From assembly GCA_026874595.1 (NCBI GenBank), contig CM049320.1:29746714-29810713 (forward strand): a DNA stretch of 64,000 bases, given 5' to 3'. Positions 45,801-58,331 of this stretch are shown piece by piece. How positions within the stretch are numbered: the first letter of the stretch is position 1; every line of letters starts with the position of its first letter. A program made the position numbers and the translations under genes. Under the pieces are notes generated by a model. The model saw only the letters and a program-made list of their open reading frames with translations, had not been told where the DNA came from and ran no database searches. Origin of the DNA: Sipunculus nudus. Its lineage: Eukaryota; Annelida; Sipuncula; Golfingiida; Sipunculidae.

Positions 45801-48800
45801 TCCTTCCCTACGCTTAAGCTATCAGGATAAACAAATAAATGACCAATAGGTTAATAACTAATTAACCAAAGGTAAAACAAAAAACTTCGATACCTGTCGG
45901 GGGTATTATGGTATTTCTATCATACAAGCATCACTGCAAGCTCCCACTCACGAATGCAGCATATGTTTACTGTTATAAAGTTTAATTAGAAAGAATAAAC
46001 TTTTTGCAGAGAAACTACCCCACGGGACAGCATAAATTAGCGCAAGTTTTGAACTCATAGTTTATGCATTGTGACACCATGGTAACAATGTATTTGGTCA
46101 ACCTATATTGTCTAAATAATTTACGGACAAAAAAGGAAGACCCAAGGTAGCCGGAAATAATCAATTGGCCGCCATTATGATGTAACACAATAATATCTGC
46201 AGTAATATATTACAAAAATAAAACTTTTGTACACAATGCATTTTTCAAATTATACGAAAAATTAATCTATCTCCGTGATTTTGAATATATAAATTTATCC
46301 AAAATACAACTAATCACTCAAACAGGATTGTTTATTATATATATATGATCAAACCTTTATGTTAATATTGGATCTTAATATATATATATATATATATACA
46401 CGTATAACTGTTTTCTCTATAATCTACATGTACTGTAAAGATGTAATGGGGACCTTTACCTCTGACTCTAAATTTGTATTCCTTTGCCTCCGCTTGTGGT
46501 AGACCTCTGACCAGGTTAGATGCTAAGCATATGAAGTGGTTGAACCCTTCCATCTCGCTGGTGATTTCAAGAGTTCTTCCTTGTCTGACTTTACGCTCAC
46601 CTTGACCCGTGACCTTGACCCATGACATGGAGCATTGTGGGAAGCATTCTGATTGGCACACAATGGTGTCCCCTACACTGTAACTAGTTTTGTTCGGTTG
46701 TATTAAAATCGGTTCCCGGTCTGTGAAAGAAAGATTAAAACACCAAGATGAAAGATATATATATACAGATGATACAGATAGTTAATATACAATATATGCT
46801 TGCAATATGAATAGCCATTTATCAAATATTTCAAGTTTTTGTATTACTGCATGGACAATGGACATGTACTGGTGGCTCAGTAAAAATTACAAGCGTCTGT
46901 ATAAACTGTTATACTGCGGCGTCTTGTACATTGCATCGTTTCACCTATAACAAACTGCTTCTCTAAACGTTTCAATTTATCTTTACCAAAACAAGAGCAC
47001 CACTACCGTGCATAATACGCCCGTCTTGTATCTGGTGACCTCTGACCTCATTAAATATGCATTAAATATGACAAGAAGACAATTCAGGTTAGAAACTCTA
47101 TTCGTAAATATGTATAGGCCTAATGAGTTTTATGAAAATCCACAGAATTTTTCGTAAGTCACCAAGGTGCCTCCGATGACCTCTGACCTCATTCAATTTG
47201 CATAGATTTTGCTGGAAATCGAACTTAGGCGAGATATTTAATAGATAAACATTTCTAATGAGTTTTTTTTTCAAAATCCTACATATTCGCCATAAGGGTC
47301 GTAGACGTAAAATAAATCTAATGGCATCTACGTGTTTATCATGTGATAGTCGAACACTTCCAATGTGCCTGACCGTTGGACGGGCGACAGGGCCATGGCC
47401 ATAGCTCAATAAGAATATGGTCAGGAGAGCTAAAGAGCGTATTGGTGAGCATGTTTTATATATACAAATTACACCCAAACACAAACCCTTACACACACAC
47501 AAACACACACACACATGTATATATATACATTCCGTAATTGTGACGGAAGTAATAAATTTGATAGGCATATTTTCCCCTTTGTCTCAAGGGCGGTCGGGCT
47601 CTTTTTTTTTGGTGGTTTGGTGGTGGCTTCTGTTTGTACCCTTGTGTATTTTCCCGCTCACATTTTCTCAGCAAAAGAGACCTACAATAATGGTTACAAA
47701 CACTGAGTATCTACAATGACTTACATGCAACGTATAAGGTGACATTGCAGACATCAGCAAACCCATTTTGTGTCACGTCGCTTTTCGGTTCTCCCATTGC
47801 ATCTGTTCCGTTGCTTGGCTCGTTGGTGCCGAATAAGAGCATAAACGAAAACTTCAACAAATGTTTGTCAGGGGTAGCTAGGATTTGCTGTCTCAACTCT
47901 GATTTTATCCGAGATATACCGAATTCAGCAAACATTTCTTGGTTGAGAAACAGCTTAGGTATCACCGAACTGTTATAGGTGGCGCTGTAAGATAATGTGA
48001 CATCACTTCCGTTATCGGCAGGGTAATGGACCCCACCCGGATCTACGAAACACCGCGGTTTTTCTGTAAAGCAAACAAAAACGGTAAGATTTCTAGTGAA
48101 ATAGATTTTAAGCTATCTATTCGCCTGTCACATTTAAAAATTTTGTATAATGTATGGCTTGCTCTTAATACATTAAAGACTTGTAATAATTCCTGCTATG
48201 AAAAGTTCCCATCATGCCCCCGGATGGTTTTGCATTATCTACATTATCTATCTATAAGTTGTTAGTAAACACGGAACATGCGGAATGTTGACAACAGAAT
48301 AAAAACGTTCCAGAAGGAAAGTGATTGCATATGTGCGGAAGATGAAAGGTCACTACGAGGAAAATGCCTTATGCAAAACTCCGGTTCGTCTGACCAATCA
48401 CCAGATGACCTTGACCTTGTTGAATGTGCTTATATTATTTTTTTGCGGGCCCCCCACATGTTATAAACAAGTGGAATTAAACAAAACGAGAAACCTGTGT
48501 GCAGAGGGGTCGGCAGATTTATGAAAGGTTCAAGGGATTTTCGTTAGTTAACAGACGTCAGATAATGGCGTAGGTCCCTTTAAATATGAAGACCAGAGAC
48601 TTGTCCAATGGTGAAGAGAAGAGATAATAGTATAATGGTATACACATAACGCATAACCTATGGAATACACGAACGCTGACCAAATTATGGTTTCATATAA
48701 AAAAAAACATTATCACAATGCATGTAACAGGAAACTTGTCCTCGGGCCAAAGTATTCCGCTCAATTTTACAAAAATAATGTTTAAAACAGAATGTGGCAT

Positions 48801-51800
48801 ACAACAATCAAGAATATTGGAGAATTAAATTTGCTTTTTCTTTAGTTAAGAAGAACAATTTTGCTGCAGATGTTAATGTGCCTTTAACACTTTCAGAGCG
48901 TTTGTGCATGATTCATAAATGAGAAATATTCATAAATGACTACCACTGAAATAGCTGACTTAGTATATACATTTAATTTCCTTCAAAGAATAATTTTTTT
49001 TCGAACTTAGAAGACGATTGTGTTCCACTTGGTTCAAAGCAACTGTTAGCTCTGGACATGCAGACTCTGAGACAATGGTAGGGCAAAAAAAGGCTGGGTT
49101 CTCAGGCACTTTTTTTCATAAATAAGTGCGCGAGGGAGATTTTTCCTCTTTTTTGACGTTTCAATAAAAATGTCCTGATGATAACAAAATTGTTTTGACA
49201 AGCATGTAAAAGCACAACAAAACAAAGGAAAACTTGTCATAATTGTATTATTTTACCTGCTTGAAAGAAATGTCCCAGCGGCTGGAGCTCAAAATTGGTA
49301 AGTTTCTATTGAAAATCAAAATTTTATTTTTTATGCGGGGGTTAAAATTTGCGCGCGCGGTGCCAGAGAAGACTACTTTTTTTCTGGCCTAACAGTACTT
49401 TTTTGCATCTCGAGCGAGTTTAGACTTGATTTTGAAGTGCTGTCTCCAGTCTTGAAGTTTTCTTGATTAAGAAAACTTTCAAGACTATTTTTAAATTGCG
49501 GTCTCCCTCACGGCTGCCTTGACCTTTACAGTAATGAAAGGGGCCCAATCATCTATCTGACCTTTATAAACTAAAGGTTATCATTTGAAGCTTTTATAAA
49601 AAATAGGCCAGAAAAGGTGGATATCACCGCACACAGGCTGCTTGTTTTATATAAACGTGTTTATAATATGTAGGGGCCCGAAAGAATTACCAAAACTAAA
49701 AGGGCATCCAGCGGCAAGTCAGATAGGCGAGAGCTTTGGAAATGGCGTTTTGCAACAAGTGATTTTTCTACTTCTGCATATATACCTATACCACCTTACT
49801 TTGCATATTTTTCCCGTTTGTCAACATTGCTGTGTCTACAAACACGTTTTTATAAACAAATTCATACATCCTACACGGAGGCATTACAAGAACTTCTCAT
49901 AACCAGGATTCACCCTTAGATCATCTATATATACACAGAGGAAGTCAGAAATCACATAAATTCTTTTTCAAAAGGTAGGTGAATGGGGAGCTTTAACAGG
50001 CCTGTACACTGTTAGCATACCCGACATAAATAGGGAGCACGTTTGGCAAAACTAAAAAAGTCACGATGTTTTACATGAAGGTTTATAGAATTACATTTGT
50101 GTATAATAGATATTTTGCATTCACTATTTGTGAGTAACTGAAATAGATACAATTAACTGTTTATCCAATATGTAAAACTCTCGTGTTTAAATATCATTAT
50201 TAAAGTACACATCACTGCTCCCCCTAAAAAGAATGATCCGGGCATTTGTTTCGCCTTAAAAGTCAAAGGCGTTTGTTATTATATATATTTCAGTGCGTGT
50301 ACAGATGCAGCTCACATCGTAGCTGTCACGCTAAAACAGGCGTATTTTACAATAAAATTCTTTCTGCATCAAAATTTTTGCTAGATAAATCGAAATGCTT
50401 GTGATTGCTCAGATATAAGAATGTAGTTTTTAATTAACTGGCATAATTACTACAGTATTATTCATCAAGGCACCACCAAGACAGTCGGGAATATGTTTAG
50501 AGTTACCACAGCAGTAGAATATATTTAAAACCGTTATCAAAACAGTCAAGGATATTGAACCCTGACTAGACTCAAGATTCGGTCTTCAACACTAGTCGTG
50601 AGCTCAATACGGTCTTATGATGTATACTGGCACCCACCCTGAACATTAGCAACGTCTTCCACATTTACCCACTGAAGTAGAACCAACTGATATTTGTGCA
50701 CTGATAAAACGACCGTCTGTAAGCGAAGTATGTAAGACGATCAAAAAGACCCTGATAGATATGCCAAACAGTACACGCAACAGCAATTGCGTTCGTTCGG
50801 CACTCCCACAACTGCGCATTCCAGGATACTGGATTTTTATTTGTAACACATTATTCTGGCAAAGGTAAACCCGAGACTGTTTTCGTTACAAATGAAAACA
50901 AATACCGACCCTTTTTTTCTGGTGGCCAAGGGTTACCTCTGTCTGACCAGCCCATACATTAAATTTGACCTGACACTTACTTTCTTGTGAAGGTAACCGA
51001 CTCTATTTTTAATTCTGTCTTAACCTAAGCTATGTACATATGCAAATATTGGTTGTGAACTGTGTGACAGGGCATAGCACATGCTTAATGTCGCTTTACA
51101 TCCTGTTGTCACCCCGGCCAGGTGTCTACCGCACCTGCGGGTTATGGGTGTGTAACCAACCTTATTACTAGGTCATAACTGCAAGGAACCCCCTAAAGAG
51201 GCACTCTTGCACGTCTTACCCAGTACTGTAATCCACGCCGAGGCCTTAATACTGGTCTCTCCGGATACCTCACACAGGTATCGCCCGGCGTCAGTCAACT
51301 TGACGTCGGTCACTTTAAGCTTGTAATCTCCAGTGGCGCCATCTTTCGTCATGACGTATTTGCCTTGGCTCTGTTCTCCACCTGTTGACGCCACCACCTT
51401 CCCTTCCGGAGAGCTGACAAACTCTGTCCACGTGATGTTGGCATTATTTGCATTTTGTACACGGCACGCAAGAACTGCGACTTGATTGACGTAAGCGAAT
51501 GTGTCTCTTGGTCTCTCAATAAAATTTATGTCTCCTTGGCCTGAAAATAAATAAAATACATCATAGAATATCATTATGATGAATGCAGTTCTTCAGAAAC
51601 TCTGAGGTTTTGTATCAAATTTTCGCTCCATTAAACACTCCATGAGGAATATGCATGTGAAGATTCATGGTGATCATTGCGTTAGTCATTCAGATACTGG
51701 GGGTTTGTATAATTTTTTAAGTTTTTCTGGTTGGTTTTTCTTAGCCCATATATCGGAAGATATTGGTAACAGACACATAATTTCAGGTTTCCAAGGATTT

Positions 51801-53520
51801 TTTTATGAACTTTCCTGGATGTCAAGTAAGAAGATTCCAGGTCCAATGGTTACGATTTGTGCCCTTTTAACGAACGACTGCGTCTTTGAAAGTCTAAAAA
51901 AACAGAGAAAAAATGCTTAAAAATTAGAAAAAGAAAATTCAGGTGGCGCCATATTCTGCAGGAACTGATGAAACACTCCATGATCAATATGCATGCAAAG
52001 AATCATGGTAATCAATGTGTTAGTTGTTCAGATACTGGAGCTTTTGCATCAATTTTTTTTATTATTCTGAGGGGTACTTCTGAACCCCATAGATCGGAGG
52101 ATATGGTTAACAGAGACTAAATTTCAGGTTTCAATGAGGTTTTTTTTTTGTCAGATCCCTGGATGTCAGGTTAGAAGATTCCAGGTCCAGCGGTCACAAT
52201 TTGTGCTTGGTTAATGGACGGTCAGACGGACGGACGCCGGACAAAGAGTGATCGCTTTTTTGGCTCAGATGACTTTCAGCCAACTGTGCTAAAAACGTTC
52301 AAGAAATGGGTGTGTTTTGTATTACATTTTACAAATACAACAACCAATACATGTAATCAATATATATGGTTAAAAATCAGTTATTTAGTATATACCAGCT
52401 GTGAATGAGCATATCCCTAATAATGAGATCATGATGAATGAAAATAACCCATTAGGCCTCGGTGTGGTCACATTTATAACTATAAAACTATTTATATTTA
52501 GATTCTGATCTAGATCTTGTCAGCGCATGATAAAAATAGATGTGATGAAATGTTACTAAGCATCTTAATATAGTGTCCATTTAAGACGTATCTTATAAAT
52601 AATATATCAGGTGTTACGTTTACATGTACAATATACTCCATTGCCTGTAGGCCTACACATATAATAATTAGAATGACGGTATGTCCCTGGTATTCTAGTT
52701 AGTTGGATACACCAGTCAGGGTGACCGAACCAGACATTTTGTGAATTAGGCCTAACAATAATAGTCCAGTAAACGTTTGTATAGATGGGCGTCAGTCTAT
52801 GAGTTTATTTAAATTTATGCAGGAAGAAAATGGGTAAATGCCTTTAAATAAGGCCAGGCACCTTTTGTTATCAGTCAGTATTCTCAATGTATGAACACTG
52901 GTTCAGACCATGTATGAACCTGTTATCTACTCAAGTGTAACCTTAGCCGAATTAAGACTGATATCACATGCATGAATTAAACTTAAGGTATCACACATAT
53001 AGACTCCAAGTACTTCGGAGTTTCATACACATTATAACAGCAGCTGTGGTGCGAGGTATTTGGCCAAACTGTCAACATGACCCCCAAATGGTTAATGACT
53101 AATGACCGGCGCCGAGGTGTTATGACAACTGTCTATATGGATTTGGAATACTCTTGGTGTTACGGTGGGTCATATACATGTATATATGGTATAGTATCAA
53201 CCGCTAGATAATTGTAAATGGGGGATTTCTAAATTTACAAATAAACGTAACACCGTACTGTAACAGACCAGAAAAAATGCCATGAACCCCAACTCATACA
53301 TATGCAGACGGGGATAGGTAGCATTTAATTGACACATAAAGCAATGTTTTGTTGTGTATAACAAGGTCGTGACGTATAAATGGAACAAGTATTTATTGGA
53401 AGATTAATAGGATATTGTTGAATATTTATAAGTTTGTACCTCACCTGGGATCCCTTGTATCAATAATATTGTCCAAAATGCGAGGAGATTCCCCAAAAGA
53501 TACTTGTGCATATGCGTCAT
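42852..53520 (-). CDS. Gene C: single-pass transmembrane immunoglobulin-superfamily protein, 548 aa
   Basis: Seven coding exons: 53445-53520, 51220-51540, 47725-48063, 46460-46720, 44207-44354, 43729-43766 and 42852-43315. The start at 53520 opens a signal peptide (LLGNLLAFWTILLIQG). Exon 2 is an Ig domain (LACRV ... DAGRYLCEV, with the core Trp in ITWTEF). Exon 3 is about 113 residues without the usual cysteine spacing. Exon 4 is a second Ig-like domain (TIVCQSE, MSWVKV, FICLAS). The three ectodomain exons are all phase 1 at both ends, the pattern of shuffled Ig modules. Exon 5 has a Pro-rich stalk and a membrane helix at about 357-382, followed by KKRPRKK. The 160-residue tail is Ser/Asp/Lys-rich, has YYYNP and EEPYLDG tyrosines, and ends RPTSL, a class I PDZ-ligand pattern. 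Function unknown; adhesion or receptor role inferred. Confidence 0.85.
44435..44665 (+). repeat. Inverted-pair repeat, copy 1
   Basis: Contains GAGAAGTTCTTATAATGTC, TTGTTTATCAACAACATG and ATGTTGATTAACGGGAAAA. The same order of segments appears in reverse complement at about 49675-49925. Both are in gene C introns. Confidence 0.55.
44880..45006. repeat. Poly-G runs
   Basis: Two long G runs (about 44884-44902 and 44988-45007) in a gene C intron. They can cause assembly errors and may form G-quadruplexes. Confidence 0.85.
46990..47440 (+). repeat. Dispersed repeat starting AACAAGAGCACC
   Basis: Starts AACAAGAGCACCACTACCG, has two internal TGACCTCTGACCTCATT boxes (47035 and 47179) and ends with GGACGGGCGACAGGG, then CATAGCTC ... 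GAGCTAAAGAG. The layout recalls R1 but the sequence differs. It resembles a repeat type I associate with molluscs. Gene C intron. Confidence 0.4.
49085..49397 (-). repeat. R3 MITE, copy d (inverted)
   Basis: Left end GGCAAAAAAAGG then GGTTCTCAGGCAC; right end GGTGCCAGAG then TTTCTGGCCTAACAG. The interior is the reverse complement of copy b. It lies in the gene C intron between 48063 and 51220. Confidence 0.7.
49446..49485. repeat. Long perfect-looking hairpin
   Basis: AGTCTTGAAGTTTTCTT, a short loop, and its near-perfect complement (one extra base). No element assignment. Confidence 0.6.
49675..49925 (-). repeat. Inverted-pair repeat, copy 2
   Basis: Reverse-complement counterpart of the repeat at 44435-44665, with CCCGTTTGTCAACATTG, TACAAACACG and TACAAGAACTTCTCAT in order. 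Confidence 0.5.
51635..52294 (+). repeat. R1 family fragment, copy f (5' truncated)
   Basis: Has the R1 internal segments (GCATGCAAAGAATCATGG, TTCAGATACTGGAGC) and tail (GGACGCCGGACAAAGAGTG, a degenerate hairpin at 52262-52291, then AAAAA). The palindromic head is missing. Gene C intron near the signal-peptide exon. Confidence 0.65.
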
Positions 53521-54112
53521 TTTCGCTACCTGAAGGAGGTCAACACTGTGCACACCAAGCCACTTGGTCTTCTGTGTATGTGGGTACCTTGCAACCGAGG
53601 TAATTATCATAATATATGCAGCCTAGGTGAGTCAACAATAGCTCGCGGTGTCTCACGTTCAGTCGCGATCAATTGAAGTGCGTCCGATTGTGTATAGGTG
53701 TGTTTGCGGTATTTGGAATTCCCCGTGACTCACCAGTGCGTGTCGGCTGCTCGATTGGATGTTTTCTTTGGGATAGTTATGATTTATACATAAAACAAAT
53801 CAATGCTAATTGGTTAAATGTAGCGGTAACTGAAAACGCAAATGACTGACTTTTTACATTGAAATATTTGATGTCAGACCGGATGAAAAATAACACATAA
53901 AATAAAGTAACTATGGTTTGTAAAAAGTTAAAAGTAAATGAAGTATAAAGTAACTCATTAGGGCTAAATAACAAGATTGTAATGTCGCCGGGAGCTTCGA
54001 TTGTTCCCAACACTTTGGTTTATTAAAAAATACAGCAGCTTAAGTGAACATAAGAGTCATGCTATTTGCAGTTTAATTAATACTACGCACACATGCAGTT
54101 GGCCTCGAATGG

Positions 54113-54148
<36 letters not shown>

Positions 54149-54429
54149 TTAAATATTTATATACATACAGTGGAACCTATCTGAAAGACCACTTGTGTAA
54201 TAAGATCACCTGTGAATTAACACCACTTTTTGCTAATCCAATGTATGCATGGGCATGCAGGTTCCACTGTATGTATGTGTTTTTGTGTGGATTATATATT
54301 GACAATTAATCTTTCATGTTTTTTTATCAAGATACTGACATTTAATGTTAAGCAAAACACAGCTTTAGTATTTACATATTTGCAGGGTTTTTTTCGGTTT
54401 GTTAAAATTGAATATATCGGGACATTTGA

Positions 54430-54477
<48 letters not shown>

Positions 54478-55038
54478 TATATGTAGATACTACAGATACT
54501 ACAGATACAGATCAGCAGCTAGATTTACAGGTTCGCATTTAGCTTTACAATTGGCGGTTGATCAAAAGATGATAGAACATTGAACCGGGATGATGTATTC
54601 GAACAGCCTGTTTATCTATAAACGGGTAGCGACACTAGTTTCTTCATGGCATTAATTTAAAGTTGTTTTCATGACTCATTAGATCCATTTTTTTTATCTC
54701 CCGCCAATATTTTCGACCAAAGATTACAATTTTTTACCATGAAAATGAAGCTGTAATAGTCAGACAAGCTATTAAGACATTTGCGTCAATAATTAAAACG
54801 TTTACCACACCCGTAATTACATACCCATTGATGGATAATTTGTATTGTTAAATTAATGTTCCATTGTACAGAATTTAGCGACCAGTGTAAATAATGTACC
54901 TTTAATAACCCACCTGGTATGACTTTAACTTGCAGTATGATCCAGATATTCATTTTTGATGGTTGTTTGCAAAACAAAACAAACTGAAACCGTGGCAGCA
55001 TCACTTAACGGGTCTCAGTGATATAGGCCAATTCACAC

Positions 55039-55410
55039 TAGAGTTGGGTCCAGAAGTAATTGTAATTGCAGTAATTGTAATTACAATTACTTTTTCAAGT
55101 AACTGTACTTGTAATCGATTACATTTTGAAATCCTGAAAAGTAATTGTACTTGTAATCGATTACTTTTGAACAATTACTTTTCAATTACTTTCAAGTTCT
55201 GTTGTTATTCTCAGGAATAATACCATCAAATTGTCCATGTTATTGAGGCATAACTCTCTGCCAACCTCTAGTGCTGAACAGCTCACTTTGAGTTCAATTG
55301 GTTCAATTACTTTAAAATGTATTTGTAATTGTAATCGATTACTTTTTTGAAAACACAAAAGTAATCGTAATTGTAATCGATTATTTCAAAAGTATTTGGA
55401 CCCAACCCTG
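55039..55410. mobile_element. hAT-like foldback element 1 (non-autonomous)
   Basis: Ends are inverted: GAGTTGGGTCCA on the left, TGGACCCAACCCTG on the right. The interior is dense in AATTGTAATTACAATTAC and AATCGATTAC palindromes. Flanking 8-mers ATTCACAC and GTCCACAC agree at six positions, compatible with an aged 8-bp target duplication. The CAGGGTTGGG-type terminus is typical of hAT-like non-autonomous elements. Confidence 0.6.
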
Positions 55411-55474
55411 GTCCACACTATCCGAGTCCGATTGCATTCCGAGTCGAGGCTACTCGAGTCCGAGTCCGAGTTCC

Positions 55475-55813
55475 AGTGATGAGGTTCGAGTCAAAGTCAA
55501 TGCACCTTCTTCGAGTCCGAGTCATTTGGAAATCTTACAAATCTTATTAAAAGAATTTTAAGGGGATAAATTGGATAGTTTGAAATAATCATGTAAAATC
55601 TATGCTAGTTTAAATGTGCCCTTTAATTTAGTTACTTTAATTACCCTAAGCCCTGATGCAGGGCTAAAATTTCGTATGTATGTTGTAATATTTTGTTGGT
55701 AGTTCACCCATATGCCAATCTTTAAATATTTTTTAAATAGAGATAACTTTTCTACTAGACTCGAGATGGTCTCGCACTGATATCTCGAGTCCAAACTCGA
55801 GTCCTACATCACT
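55475..55813. mobile_element. hAT-like foldback element 2 (non-autonomous)
   Basis: Left end CAGTGATGAGG and right end CCTACATCACTG are inverted repeats. ACTCGAGT-type palindromes sit near both ends. Flanking 8-mers share CGAGT. Adjacent to element 1 and separated by a GAGTCCGAG-rich spacer. Confidence 0.55.
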
Positions 55814-56513
55814 GACGAGTATGATTACAATACAATGCTATATACTGTGGCTGACTTTATATTCGCGAGGTTGACATTTCGCGATTCCAACTTTTTCAGT
55901 ATTTCGTGAGGGTTCGCTTTTCACGGTCTCACCCCAGAATAAACGACATAGAGTATATACTTTAATGTACGAATTATTAATATGTTCGCAAAATGTATAT
56001 GCAATATTAATGAGGCAACAGTATAAAAGAAATCACCTTTCTTATTCAAGATGGTTTAATTTTTGCGATAATTTCTCTTTCGCGTTTCTCACGATTTGAA
56101 AAAAAAACACACAAACATAAATACAGCGATAGCATAATAAGATATATCTTTTATCATACAACTGCTGACATACTTTCGTAGTTCGCTTAAGGGTTTAGGT
56201 ATTGACAGACTCTCTAAAGGGTTTCGAAATACGAGTGTGTGCGTATTTTGTCAGAATGGCCACCGGTCCTTAAAAGTTGAATTGATAATAGCTAGAAGGG
56301 GTATATGATAAATAATCAGTCATCAGTTATTTTTTTCTTAATCATCAAACATTATTCTAAACCATTTTTTTTAACACAGATGGCCTTGAGATGGAGATCT
56401 TTTCTCCTTTCAGAATTTAAGTGCAAAGCGATATTCATACTAACGGTGATGGAGTACTTTCGTGTCTCATCTTAATGCCATTATCAAACCCTGACTGGTT
56501 GATCCTCAACATT

Positions 56514-56600
56514 ATTTTACATGGCCGCTATTGGCCATACAGACTAAAAGCCAGATGTCGTAAGCCGGGTGACAGAGGTCAAAGGGCGGAAACAAAAAAC
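56514..56600. repeat. 87-bp direct duplication, copy 1
   Basis: Identical by eye to 56995-57081, from ATTTTACATGGCCGC to GCGGAAACAAAAAAC. Flanks differ. Confidence 0.92.
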
Positions 56601-56994
56601 GACACGTCAGCCGCCCGGGTAAGGTTCGCTGGGTATTGAAAGCAGCCTGAGACCGTGGGCTAAGAGACACTGGAAGGCTAAGTAACATATCATCCAATGA
56701 TAACAAACAGAACCCCGTCTGCTTTTATATATCTACTAAAATAAATGCAAAATATTAGTGACATTGTACTACCTATTTATAAACAGACAACGGTTGTATT
56801 CTTTATAGGCATAATATGCTGTTAATTGATTGTTGCTACAATTTATTATACTAAGCAATTGAACCTACATACATACACGTCCAACATTAATTAATGTTAC
56901 AAAAGCAATTTCACTATTTCAGGTCTCAAAGATTTAGCCAGCTTATGCAACTGCAACGGCCACAATATCATGTTCTCTCTGTATCTATCGCATG

Positions 56995-57081
56995 ATTTTA
57001 CATGGCCGCTATTGGCCATACAGACTAAAAGCCAGATGTCGTAAGCCGGGTGACAGAGGTCAAAGGGCGGAAACAAAAAAC
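56995..57081. repeat. 87-bp direct duplication, copy 2
   Basis: Second identical copy, 481 bp to the right of the first. Flanks differ. Confidence 0.92.
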
Positions 57082-58331
57082 ACCACAGAAAACATACATT
57101 TCTGCGTCATAAATACAGTGAAACCTGTTTAAAGCGACAGTCAAGGGACTCGGTCATTTTGTTCATAATAGTGAGGTGATAAGGCAGGTTGACCTTGTAT
57201 TATACTAGCCACTGCAAACACACAAGGAATACCCCCTTACTTTCTTTAAGTTACTGGATCACCATTATATTTTTCTTTACCTTTACCAGATAAGGCGACT
57301 TGTTATTACAGGCTACATGACGAGACCGCCTTTGTTGTGGCGGACAGGGCTGACCTATAATCAACCAATGACCAACAATCCAGTTAGTCACTCGTCAAAC
57401 TTGGAAAGAAACACAGGTGTATATTCATCTTTATTTGGCAAGTACGGCGACGAATATTAACAGCTTGAACGATCAGTGACATACATTGTGGAAACATGTA
57501 TAACGTTTATATAAAAATACCAAATCTCCTTAGTGTTAGAAATACAAAACAAGCCTGAACAAACACAAGCAAATTCGTGGAATTTATGTCTTCCACTTCT
57601 GCCTCTTGATATCTTAGCTTCCTGTGATCTTCATGCTTGCCTTATCAATATGATTTAGTTTAAATTTTGTTCTGAAGATGTCTCCATATGTCACAGTGCC
57701 TGTGTTTTGGTTTTCATTGTCCCCTGAAGATGTCAATCTTCACATGTCATAATTTTTGTTATGAATTGGGAACATATAAGAAATTTTTTTTTAGTTCTAT
57801 TTTGGAGCTGGTGATAATGAATTTTCAAACAGAAACTCCAACACCAATCCAAGCCAAGGCAAGCATAAGAGCAATCATTGACCCAAATTTGAATGTAATC
57901 GGATACTATTTAGGAAAGTTATAGCACGGAAATGAAAACCTGACGGATGGACAGACAGACGGACAGAGAGTCGGACAGACAGGCAGACGAACTGACAAAC
58001 AAGCCCAAATCAATGTCTTCCGTTCCGAGGAAGCGGGGGACAAATATACATACGTATACATAATATACATAGTATACATAGTGAATGTCTGACAGTCAAG
58101 CTAGTTGATTCTTAGAAAATATAAAGGAACAGATACTGCTTTGGCAGTTTCGTTTGAGAATTGTAAGTGCTACAAATACTATTAATTAGAAAGGATATAT
58201 AATTATTTCATATACAAAAACGAGAATTATTTCTGTAGCAAAATATGGATTTATATTTTGTTTGTTTTCCATGTAAGACAAAACATGTGGCTCTCATAAA
58301 CAAGAAGCTTAGAAAAAAGTCCGGGATCTCT

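Larger units (their letters stand above)
53521..58331. other. Intergenic DNA between gene C promoter and gene D 3' end
   Basis: Contains gene C's 5' region (CpG-containing around 53640-53720), TA microsatellites (54115-54150, 54437-54482), two hAT-like elements and an 87-bp direct duplication. A minus-strand AATAAA near 57430 could serve gene D. Short frames here show no domain. Confidence 0.5.
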
